From Eubacterium sp. (GTDB lineage Bacteria; Bacillota; Clostridia; Oscillospirales; Acutalibacteraceae): a stretch of 62,604 nucleotides of DNA. Made by a program: the position numbers and the translations under genes. Of the stretch, positions 15,528-23,591 are shown in pieces. Position 1 is the stretch's first letter. Every line of letters begins with the position of its first letter. The stretch covers positions 1-62,604 of the forward strand of contig JAFLSA010000002.1 in assembly GCA_022511185.1 (NCBI GenBank). Direction: 5' to 3'. The notes under the pieces were generated by a model. The model made no database searches. It saw nothing but the letters and a program-made list of their open reading frames with translations, and was not told the DNA's origin.

Positions 15528-16909
15528 TGGCAGTAACAAAAATATGGGCGATTAAAGACAGCTTATCCCGTGTTGTAGATTATGCAGCCAATCCCGATAA
15601 GACAATTTATTCAGATTTACAAAAGATTATTCACTATGCTGAGAACGGAGAGAAGACCGTTAGCGGTGACGAAAAAGCCTGTTTTGTTACAGGGGTTAAT
15701 TGTAACGCCGATACTGCTTACGAAGAAATGCACGCAGTACAAAAACGTTTTAACAAGGTTGGCGGAAACGTTGCTTACCACGCATATCAAAGCTTTAAAA
15801 CAGGTGAGGTTACTCCTGAACAATGTCATAGGATAGGCGTTCAGCTTGCAAAAGATATGTGGGGTGCAGATTATCAAGTGCTTGTTGCTACTCATTTCAA
15901 TACGGGCACTTATCACAATCACTTTGTTATCAATTCAGTTAATATGTGGACTGGTAAAAAGTTTGATTGCAACAAAAAAGCATACTATAAATTCAGAGAT
16001 TTGTCTGATAAATTATGTGAAAAAGAACAGCTTACTGTGATAAAAAATCCAAGTGGTAAAACGCCGAGAAGTTTGTACTTTGCAGAAAAACGAGGTGAGC
16101 CGACAAAGTATAATCTGATGCGAATTGCCATTGATTATGCAATTAGTATTAGCTTAAATCAAGCACAATTCAGAAAAGCATTAGAGAAACAAGGTTATAT
16201 TATCAACCTTGATCCGAGATTAAAATATGCTACTATTCGTTCAGTAAATGATACAAAAAATACTCGCCTATATCATTTAGGTGAGCAGTATGACAGAGAG
16301 GGTATTTTCAACAGAATGAGAGAAAATGATGTCTGGATCGCAAGTGAAAAGTATAGCGTTTACATCCAAAGCACAAAGCCAAAAACTATTCAACCAAAGA
16401 AATATGTTTTTAAAAGCAGTTTTTCTAAAACTAAAAAGATAACAGAATTAAAAGCATTGTATCTATATTACTGCTATCGGTTAGGTTACCTTCCGAAAAA
16501 GAATCAACGCAAACCTTTATCACCCGAAATGAAACAAGCTTGGAGAAAGATTGATAAAATTTCTAATCAAGTCCGTCTTATCTCAAAACACAATCTGAAT
16601 GATATTATTGATGTTGAAAACTTTATTTCAAGCAATAATAAACAAATTATAATTGTTAAACAACAAAGAGATAAAATATACAACAAACTCAGAAGATGCA
16701 AAGATACTGATAAAATATCAAGCCTTAAATCTGATAGAGATGTATGTTCAGACACATTAAAAAGGTTGCGAACAGATAACCGTGTTGCTAAATCAATTCT
16801 CAATGATATTGATGAAATTAAATCAAACATAGAATCTGAAATAAACATACAACATCAGAGATTTTCACCTACAAAACAGAAAAGAAGGGAGTTAGAATAT
16901 GACAGATAA
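15527..16909 (+). CDS. Relaxase (MOBP-like mobilization nuclease)
   Basis: 460 residues. Relaxases nick oriT, stay bound to the DNA end through a tyrosine and pilot the strand into the recipient. Tyr19 in VVDYAANPD is the probable nucleophile, and the three-histidine metal site is His123, His130 and His132 in ATHFNTGTYHNHFVINS. The C-terminal ~170 residues are Lys-rich and helical. The form is that of relaxases from small clostridial mobilizable elements. It overlaps the TnpW-like gene at its end. Confidence 0.92.
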   Translation: MAVTKIWAIKDSLSRVVDYAANPDKTIYSDLQKIIHYAENGEKTVSGDEKACFVTGVNCNADTAYEEMHAVQKRFNKVGGNVAYHAYQSFKTGEVTPEQCHRIGVQLAKDMWGADYQVLVATHFNTGTYHNHFVINSVNMWTGKKFDCNKKAYYKFRDLSDKLCEKEQLTVIKNPSGKTPRSLYFAEKRGEPTKYNLMRIAIDYAISISLNQAQFRKALEKQGYIINLDPRLKYATIRSVNDTKNTRLYHLGEQYDREGIFNRMRENDVWIASEKYSVYIQSTKPKTIQPKKYVFKSSFSKTKKITELKALYLYYCYRLGYLPKKNQRKPLSPEMKQAWRKIDKISNQVRLISKHNLNDIIDVENFISSNNKQIIIVKQQRDKIYNKLRRCKDTDKISSLKSDRDVCSDTLKRLRTDNRVAKSILNDIDEIKSNIESEINIQHQRFSPTKQKRRELEYDR

Positions 16910-17021
16910 AGGAGAAATGAAAGACGGAAACACATCATATGAAGTAGTTAGTCATTTCAATCCCAATGACGAAGAATATTTCATAAATCAGATAATCAGA
17001 AAGTCTGAGTACAAATTTTAG
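16899..17021 (+). CDS. TnpW-like small protein
   Basis: 40 residues, starting inside the end of the relaxase gene (11-nt overlap). The core GNTSYEVVSHFNPNDEEYF resembles the TnpW proteins of Tn4451-like clostridial transposons, which share an N-terminal GxTxYxVxxHF pattern and have no known function. A purine-rich GAAGGGAG lies just upstream of the ATG. Confidence 0.6.
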   Translation: MTDKGEMKDGNTSYEVVSHFNPNDEEYFINQIIRKSEYKF

Positions 17022-17125
17022 TACGATACAAAAGATTGCGCTTTAAAGTGTTGAAGCAAAATATGTAATCGGTTAAAATGTAATTAACCTACAATCAAAC
17101 ATATTCGACTTAAGGAGGTATTACA

Positions 17126-17503
17126 ATGAAATCATTATTTGAAGAAATGGGTATAACTTATAGAGAAGTTGGAGATGTTAATCTCCCTAACCTTATCGCA
17201 ACAGAAACTAATTATTATATAGGTTTATGGGGGCAAAGACATAGGGATTACTTAAAAGAAAACCACAGAGTGCTTTATTATAATTTGCTAACGAAAGGCA
17301 AGCTCAATTCATATCTTCACGATATTGATGTTAGAGCAACGGAAATGTACGATCGACTTGTTAAGCAACTTGCAGAAAAACAAGGCATCACCGAACAACT
17401 CAAGGCAAAAAATCAAATGCTATGGGTACAGAAAATGAACAATATCGCAAATCAAGTGAGGGAAATGATTTACGATGATATTATATATAACCACATATAT
17501 TAG
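17126..17503 (+). CDS. TnpV-family transposon protein
   Basis: 125 residues, matching the TnpV family found in Tn4451/Tn4453-type elements. The N-terminal ITYREVGDVNLPNL and the central GLWGQRHRDYLKENHRVLYY are typical. The protein is helical and basic, with unknown function. A strong AAGGAGG ribosome site precedes it and a terminator follows, closing the mobility module. Confidence 0.82.
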   Translation: MKSLFEEMGITYREVGDVNLPNLIATETNYYIGLWGQRHRDYLKENHRVLYYNLLTKGKLNSYLHDIDVRATEMYDRLVKQLAEKQGITEQLKAKNQMLWVQKMNNIANQVREMIYDDIIYNHIY

Positions 17504-17511
17504 ATAAGCAA

Positions 17512-17548
17512 AACAACCAATCCTATAAAATGGGATTGGTTGTTTTTA
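17512..17548 (+). terminator. Terminator after tnpV
   Basis: AACAACCAATCC (17,512-17,523) pairs with GGATTGGTTGTT (17,533-17,544), then T-rich sequence. Confidence 0.9.
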
Positions 17549-17630
17549 TTGGTATGCCTAATAGGAGTTAAATCTGCTCCTATGCGGATTAGTTCCTAAG
17601 ATAATGTTACCTTGGTGAAAACGATGTATA

Positions 17631-19400
17631 TTAATCCTTATTTGCAAAACGCCAAATAGGATATGTTTTGAATTCTTTTTGCGATTCTTCAGGCAAAGAA
17701 TTTAACAAATTCACAGCATCATCTATTTCATCCATTAAAAGTAAACACCCTATTCTCAATTCATCTGAATCTGAATTTTTATAAATATTAATCAGCTCTT
17801 CTTTTTCATTAATTGATAAACGCCTTGTTCTAGCTAATATTTGAAATCGGTTAACCAGCGAAATTTCCTTCGTAAAATATTCAGGAGAATCACAAATCCA
17901 ATTTGACATCTGCATTATAGCGTCCAAAAGTTCATCATTTGGTCTTTCATCATACGCAAGTAGCATTTGCAGCATAACATTGTTAGCGCTTTCAATAAGA
18001 ACATTGCTAAGAGGTTTGCTTTTAAAATCATTAACAATACTAGAATAATCAACATTATCGCATTCTAGAATTGCGTCTTTATTTAATATATTAAATTGCG
18101 ATACCTCATATTCGTTATTAGCATTATCCTTAACTATTACCTCGCCATGTTTTTGAAAAAAGTCACAAATTCTTATACCCTTTTCTTCTTTAATAAAAAA
18201 CAGCAAAAATACAAGATTGGAAATTTTATATTTTGCAACTATTGGAGGTTCTTTCCTAAATTTTGTAGTTAGTTTATTATATAGAAAAGCATTTTTTAAT
18301 AAATCTAATCTTCTAAAATCCTCTTCAGAACATTTTTCTAAATCCAAATCCTTCTTAACATTTAATAAATTCAGTAACTGCAGCACTTCGTTACGTGACT
18401 CAAGCTGTTTTTCTAAAGAGTTGAGCTGTTCTTTTTTATTTTTAATTTCATCAAAATTTATGGTAAAAATATCTTTTCCAAATTTAAATCCATTATTTTT
18501 AATGAGTGCAATTACAAATTTTAAATCATTAATCTGATTATTTAAAGTACCCTTAATTTTAACTCTATAATTTAGTTTCTTTTCATTTTCTTTAAAGGTC
18601 AACGTAAAACTATTACCTATATTAATTATTGTTGAATTTCTAAGATGTGTTATTTTATATGACTCATAAAATTTCTCTTTTCCAGCATATATAGGTTTTT
18701 CAATAGTTTGGCTTCCACTAATGTAATCAATTTTATCTATATGCTGAACCGGAATAGGCAAAGGATTACCTTTAGTTTTAGCATAGATATATAATTCTTT
18801 ACCCTCCATAAAAAACGGTAATATTGAATCTCGGCCTTCAGTGCTTAATGGTGTATATGAAAAGGATAGTGACTCAAGAGTTCCGCTTTTCAGCAATTCT
18901 TCTAAATTTATTGGTTCAAGGTTTGCAAAACTGGATTGCTTTTGACTATCGGAATAAAAATTAAGAAGTAATTCAAATTTTTCATCATTTTTGGAAGGGA
19001 ATTTTTTCAAATGAACGCTTATCATTTTCTTGTTTGATTTAAATTTTAATAGTTCATTTATATTGAACGGCAATAATGAAGCATAATAAATTCCTAAGGT
19101 ATCACCCTTTTCATCTAAGTATACTACAAAAAATATAGCTCCACTATGATTTTTATAATTATTCAAATCAGCAATAGAAATTGAATACTTTGGTGTTTTA
19201 GGTATCTTCTTAACCATTTTGCCTTTAACTTGAACATTTATTCTTTTAAAATTTTTCTTCGCAAAATTGTTGCTTGAAAATATACCTATATATCCATCAA
19301 AACTAGGTCCTTTTTCATTTTCTCCAACATAAGCTTTTAATTTATCAACTTTTGAAATACTTGCTTTAATTGCTGAAGTTGCAAGTTGCTCAATATCCAT
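17631..19400 (-). CDS. DUF4365-like putative nuclease (defence cargo)
   Basis: 589 residues. The first ~130 look like a DUF4365-type PD-(D/E)xK domain: SFDGYIGIF with Asp35 and NVQVKGK with Gln57-x-Lys59, the usual D...QxK core of this nuclease group. The middle (about 190-330) appears beta-rich, about 330-350 is coiled-coil-like, and the C-terminal ~200 residues are helical. A ribosome site AGAGGTGGG precedes the ATG. The gene is alone between mobility genes and the large MPE-radical-SAM gene and points the same way as the other defence genes. Function as an anti-phage nuclease is inferred from domain and neighbourhood. Confidence 0.6.
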   Translation of the reverse strand: MDIEQLATSAIKASISKVDKLKAYVGENEKGPSFDGYIGIFSSNNFAKKNFKRINVQVKGKMVKKIPKTPKYSISIADLNNYKNHSGAIFFVVYLDEKGDTLGIYYASLLPFNINELLKFKSNKKMISVHLKKFPSKNDEKFELLLNFYSDSQKQSSFANLEPINLEELLKSGTLESLSFSYTPLSTEGRDSILPFFMEGKELYIYAKTKGNPLPIPVQHIDKIDYISGSQTIEKPIYAGKEKFYESYKITHLRNSTIINIGNSFTLTFKENEKKLNYRVKIKGTLNNQINDLKFVIALIKNNGFKFGKDIFTINFDEIKNKKEQLNSLEKQLESRNEVLQLLNLLNVKKDLDLEKCSEEDFRRLDLLKNAFLYNKLTTKFRKEPPIVAKYKISNLVFLLFFIKEEKGIRICDFFQKHGEVIVKDNANNEYEVSQFNILNKDAILECDNVDYSSIVNDFKSKPLSNVLIESANNVMLQMLLAYDERPNDELLDAIMQMSNWICDSPEYFTKEISLVNRFQILARTRRLSINEKEELINIYKNSDSDELRIGCLLLMDEIDDAVNLLNSLPEESQKEFKTYPIWRFANKD

Positions 19401-19533
19401 ATTCCCACCTCTTTTATTAATTATATAATGAAAAGAAATTTATTGCAATAAAATGTAAGGTATTGACATATAACACTATAAAGTTATTTGTAGTTTTATT
19501 AACTCAATATTTATCCTTCATAACATACAAATA

Positions 19534-19566
19534 AAAAAGCATCAGTCAAAATGACTGATGCTTTTT
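19534..19566 (-). terminator. Bidirectional-type terminator after the MPE-radical-SAM gene
   Basis: A perfect 15-bp stem (19,534-19,548 with 19,552-19,566) and a 3-nt loop, with A/T runs at both ends. The rest of 19,401-19,773 holds only the tRNA relic described next and AT-rich sequence without a gene. Confidence 0.88.
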
Positions 19567-19569
19567 AAG

Positions 19570-19594
19570 TGCGCCAGGCAGGACTTGAACCTGC
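19570..19594 (-). pseudogene. tRNA 3'-end relic (T arm plus acceptor strand)
   Basis: On the minus strand GCAGGTTCAAGTCCTGC (19,594-19,578) is a perfect T arm (GCAGG/CCTGC with loop TTCAAGT), followed at once by a 7-nt acceptor strand CTGGCGC and discriminator A. No matching 5' acceptor, D arm or anticodon arm is present upstream, so this is only the last 25 nt of a tRNA, perhaps tRNA-Arg by its GCGCCAG acceptor. Integrating elements often carry such fragments as att sites, so this may mark an older insertion joint inside the element. Confidence 0.6.
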
Positions 19595-19773
19595 ATAGTT
19601 CCCACTAGATCCTAATAGTATCGTTACCTTAATGAATTAATCTTCATAACGAAATTATTTATTTACAATTTTAAAGTATTTAAATTTGTAAAAGCACAAA
19701 AGACGTATCTTTAATCTTAGACATTTAGAAAAATAATATATAGAGTAATTAATTCTGCACATTATTCTGTTGT

Positions 19774-22700
19774 TTATAAAGAAAAACTCATTTTATTAAA
19801 ACCGTCTCTAATTCTATCAATATTTGATGAGAATTTTTGTATTCCTCCAGATAAAACTTCTTTGTTGAAACACTGTGCGCACGAATAATCCTCATATACT
19901 CGAATTCCAAACAACCCCTCTGCACACGGATATTTAGTGCAATTATATATACAATCTACAGAATAAATTCTTTTTGGTATTAATACTTTAATACCCATTA
20001 CATTTGTAGACATATAATCATCAACTAATGAAAAATCATCATCAGTAAGTTTAAATAAATCTTGTATCTTTGCCTTGATTTCAGCAATAGATATAGGTTG
20101 AAATTTTTCTGGGGCGCCATCAATAGAAAAAAGATCCAAAAATTTAATATCAACTCTTTTTCTTGCGGCATAATTTATCAAATCAACAATATCATCAAAA
20201 TTATAACTAGTGATTACAGAGTTGATTTTAATTGAAAAACCATTATCAATCAAGAAATCAATTCCTTTTTTAACATCTTCTAAACAGTTTTGCCCTGTAA
20301 TTTCTTTGTATTTTTGTGGATTCAAACTATTGAGTGTAATATTAAATTTAAGTTTACTTCCCTTAATTCTTTCAAAATTAGATTTTAATTTAATTATTTG
20401 AGTACCATTACTAGTAAATCCTATGTCCTTAAATTGGTTTTGAAATTCATTACACTCTTCAAGAATATTTGGATAAAGCAATGGCTCTCCACCACTAATT
20501 TTAATTTTTTCAAATCCGCACTTTTTTGCTTCGTTTAGTAGGGTTCTAATATCAAAATCAGAATTATTATTAATATTATTTCCAATCAATGAGCTTATTC
20601 GACCTTCGTGATGACAATATGAACAGTTTAAATTACATTTTTCTGATACAATTATTCTTAAATATTTACTTATTGAATTTTTTAATGAGTTCAAACTACT
20701 ATCAGAATATACATTTTCAATCGATTCAAAATATGCTTTTGATACCTCTAATATTTTTTTCTCATTTTTACATTTTGACAAAACTTTATAACGTTCCATA
20801 TAATCGTTTATATCTAAAAGACTTCTCAAAATACTTTCATCAGATATATTATATTCCATTAATCGATTATTTGCTAAAGTATAATTAACTTGTTCTAATG
20901 GGTATTTAAAAGAAGTATACCATAAAACAAAATGAATTATAATATCATCAAGAGGCATGCAATTTTTACGAAAAACAGTATAATTATCATCATAATAAAT
21001 TTCTTCTAATAAATCGCTTTTCCTATCAACCATTAATCTAAGAAGTGCAATAATAGCTTTTTCATAATAATTACACCTATCATTTAAATCTGATACTTTA
21101 TTGATATTTATCTTATTGAAAATAGAAACTAAATTAATTTTAGGGAACTCACTTTTAGACTTCAAATTCAGCAAATAGTAGGCACAATTCCATGATATCA
21201 TAAAATTACTTTTTGATGTTAAAAGTTGCTCTATTGTTGTTTTTCGAATTATACTTCGAAATTCAGATGCCATTTCTATTCCAAAAAGTTTTTTTTCGTC
21301 ACAACTCTGCAATAACATTTTTGAAATCATGCTTTGAATTGAAGAAGAACATACTGTGCTTGTTTCATTCTCAGGTATCATTATTCTTTTTAACGTATCA
21401 ATAGCTTGCCATCTAACTTCCAAAATAGAGGAATTTAAATATTTTATAATTTCATCACATAAAGTGCCAATTTGCGATGGTTCGCAATTTTCTAATTTTG
21501 TTTCCAAATTTATAATTTCATTTATATCTTCACTCCAAATTGATTCATAATTAGAGTTCTTACCTTCTTCTACGCCCATTGTAATATAATCACATGGATA
21601 TGATATAGGAATTAGTGAATGTAATTTCGACTTAGGCATTAATATCGCCGAATCTTTCTTGACTAAGAAAAAATCATTATCAATATAAGCAAATAATTCA
21701 CCATTGCTTACATATGTTATTTCATCCATTTCTTTATGTAAATGTGGAGTAATATAATCAGATGTTTTTGCTTTAGTAATGTACAAATTAAAAAAACCAT
21801 TATTATATTTAAATCGCATAGCGCCATCACTTATTGATGATGAATTTATCACTTTTCCTGTTATTTCATCCATGCTACTTTTTTCTTCAGCAAGATGGTA
21901 TGTATCAAAATTATTATTTTCATGGTTTTTATAATCAGTTGATTTCCATTTACCATTTTCAAATTTGAATATTTTTGTATCGATATGTTCATTAGCACTT
22001 TTGTCCATTGAATGGAATAAAAAGCTTGGACAATTATAATCATCCTTAAATAGTCCAGAAGTAGCTATTTGTTCAATATTATCAAATTTCGCATCCTCTA
22101 TTTGATGAATATGTCCGCAAAAGTAATATTTTGTATTAACACTCTTTAAAAAATTAATAATCATATTTCTTGGATGCTCATCAAACATTTGTAATGGATG
22201 ATGACCAATGACGATAGTAGGATATCCATCTTTTATATTGTTAATTTTAGGTAATTCATATTCACTTAGCCATATTTTATTAGAATCATTTACTTTGACT
22301 TCTTCCAAATTTTGAAAATCCGTACCAATAGGTTGTCCTGAAAAAACACTTGTGTTTAACACTACAATATTTATTGCATTATCTATTGTAGCTACATGAG
22401 ACTTAATTTGTGAATCAAAGTTTTCGCCAAACGAATTATTTATCAATATCTCATAATCACTAAAGTCGGTTCTTAATTTTCTAGCATAATATTCTTGTTG
22501 CTGGATTTTAGACTCATTATTTTCTTCTTTCCATTGATTGAGTAATGTAAACCTGGATTTATTTCGTATATAATCATGGTTTCCTGGGCAAATAATAATT
22601 CTATCGCATATTGTTTTTAAATCGTCCAAAAACTCTTTAGCATTATTTACATTATCTAAATTATTGTATTCTCCTCTATGAATAATATCTCCAGTTATTA

Positions 22701-22836
22701 AAATAAAATCCAGGTTTTTAATATCTTCATTTAGAATTTTAGTAAACTTTTCTCTCAATGTACTATCCGTCCATTTACTAAATTCACTACCAATATGAAG
22801 ATCAGATAATTGAATCCATTTAACATTACTTGTCAT
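19774..22836 (-). CDS. Metallophosphoesterase-cupin-helical-radical SAM fusion protein
   Basis: 1,020 residues. Residues 5-250 are a calcineurin-like phosphoesterase with every metal motif: SDLHIG (Asp12, His14), GDI (Asp50), GNHD (86-88), GHHP (211-214) and GHIH (241-244). Residues ~345-420 are a cupin: HLH (365-367), Glu372 and His406 as metal ligands. Residues ~430-725 are helical without a recognised family. Residues ~726-1,018 are a radical SAM domain with CNLNCSYC (Cys734, 738, 741), SGGEPL (781-786) and extra C-terminal cysteines (962, 966, 971, 986, 989) that could hold a second cluster as in MoaA. The ATG at 22,836 follows AAGGGG; a 32-residue hydrophobic extension upstream lacks a ribosome site. 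I know no described system with this architecture. Confidence 0.85.
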   Translation of the reverse strand: MTSNVKWIQLSDLHIGSEFSKWTDSTLREKFTKILNEDIKNLDFILITGDIIHRGEYNNLDNVNNAKEFLDDLKTICDRIIICPGNHDYIRNKSRFTLLNQWKEENNESKIQQQEYYARKLRTDFSDYEILINNSFGENFDSQIKSHVATIDNAINIVVLNTSVFSGQPIGTDFQNLEEVKVNDSNKIWLSEYELPKINNIKDGYPTIVIGHHPLQMFDEHPRNMIINFLKSVNTKYYFCGHIHQIEDAKFDNIEQIATSGLFKDDYNCPSFLFHSMDKSANEHIDTKIFKFENGKWKSTDYKNHENNNFDTYHLAEEKSSMDEITGKVINSSSISDGAMRFKYNNGFFNLYITKAKTSDYITPHLHKEMDEITYVSNGELFAYIDNDFFLVKKDSAILMPKSKLHSLIPISYPCDYITMGVEEGKNSNYESIWSEDINEIINLETKLENCEPSQIGTLCDEIIKYLNSSILEVRWQAIDTLKRIMIPENETSTVCSSSIQSMISKMLLQSCDEKKLFGIEMASEFRSIIRKTTIEQLLTSKSNFMISWNCAYYLLNLKSKSEFPKINLVSIFNKININKVSDLNDRCNYYEKAIIALLRLMVDRKSDLLEEIYYDDNYTVFRKNCMPLDDIIIHFVLWYTSFKYPLEQVNYTLANNRLMEYNISDESILRSLLDINDYMERYKVLSKCKNEKKILEVSKAYFESIENVYSDSSLNSLKNSISKYLRIIVSEKCNLNCSYCHHEGRISSLIGNNINNNSDFDIRTLLNEAKKCGFEKIKISGGEPLLYPNILEECNEFQNQFKDIGFTSNGTQIIKLKSNFERIKGSKLKFNITLNSLNPQKYKEITGQNCLEDVKKGIDFLIDNGFSIKINSVITSYNFDDIVDLINYAARKRVDIKFLDLFSIDGAPEKFQPISIAEIKAKIQDLFKLTDDDFSLVDDYMSTNVMGIKVLIPKRIYSVDCIYNCTKYPCAEGLFGIRVYEDYSCAQCFNKEVLSGGIQKFSSNIDRIRDGFNKMSFSL

Positions 22837-22935
22837 TAGCTTTCCCCTTATAAATAAAAATTTTACTATACACATGATTATTAATAACACTAAAAATAAT
22901 AATGAAGCAATAGTATTTGCAAAACTGCACATTTT

Positions 22936-22995
22936 TTCGACAAAATTGTATATTTTTAAATTGATTCTTGTCTTGCATGATAATTAAGTGTCGAA
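22936..22995. promoter_or_regulatory. Spo0A-box-like pair upstream of the fusion gene
   Basis: The minus strand at 22,944-22,936 reads TTTGTCGAA, the exact Spo0A box. The plus strand at 22,989-22,995 reads TGTCGAA, the core of the same box, in opposite orientation. Together with flanking bases they form a ~13-bp inverted repeat about 100-160 bp upstream of the start codon. Confidence 0.5.
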
Positions 22996-23175
22996 AAATG
23001 TAAAAAGTAACAAAAGTTTTGAAAAATTATAGTTTTATTATGATAATTCAATTTATCCAAATTTATAAAAGAGTTTTGAGCCTTACAAGATTAAAACTTT
23101 TTTTGATTGAAAAATACATAATCATATAATAATCAATGTTAAGACAATGCAAAAACAATAGATTTGACACCAAAA

Positions 23176-23222
23176 CAAAAACGCTGTAACCCCATAATAG
23201 AGCTTACAACGTTTTTGTTTTT
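23176..23222. terminator. Terminator-like hairpin in a 755-bp gene-poor stretch
   Basis: CAAAAACG-TGTAA (23,176-23,189) pairs with TTACA-CGTTTTTG (23,204-23,217), followed by T. It lies in the gap 22,837-23,591, which otherwise holds the Spo0A-like boxes and a possible gene remnant at 23,261. Confidence 0.6.
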
Positions 23223-23260
23223 TGTTTGATTTTTAGTGTTCAAATGGCCTATGCTTTGTT

Positions 23261-23401
23261 TCAAATAATATCCCAAACCATTTCGTCACCGCAGATGTAC
23301 GGATATAGATAAAATAACTGTGAACTATTATCAAAACGAAATACCTGCTCTGATGCTTTAAAATCTCTGCGTAAAGATGTCCGCACCACAAAACATATCA
23401 T
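23261..23401 (-). pseudogene. Possible small open frame or gene remnant
   Basis: A 46-residue frame whose C-terminal part, QVFRFDNSSQLFYLYPYI, has the composition of a real protein. No ribosome site is evident, and the frame continues upstream through hydrophobic codons without a convincing start. It may be the tail of a decayed gene between the Shedu operon and the fusion gene. No family was recognised. Confidence 0.25.
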
Positions 23402-23591
23402 CGAAGATAACGTCAAAATTAAACAAAATATTAAGGCGGAAAAAAATTCAACAGCAAAGATTTACTGTTAAAGACAGATACAAAGTAAAAAGAAAATTTA
23501 ATTTAGATTATTATAGATAAATGATAAATAACATAGATTAGTGTAATATGGACTATTATAAGTAAGGAGTCAAGTGTAAAACTTGACTCCT

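Noticed and set aside
19570-19660. A complete tRNA gene.
   Set aside because: Only the T arm and 3' acceptor strand exist; no D arm, anticodon arm or pairing 5' acceptor is found upstream.
22837-22932. An N-terminal transmembrane extension of the metallophosphoesterase-radical SAM protein.
   Set aside because: The 32 extra codons have no ribosome site, while ATG 22,836 has AAGGGG at a good distance. The hydrophobic reading is what AT-rich leader DNA gives by chance.
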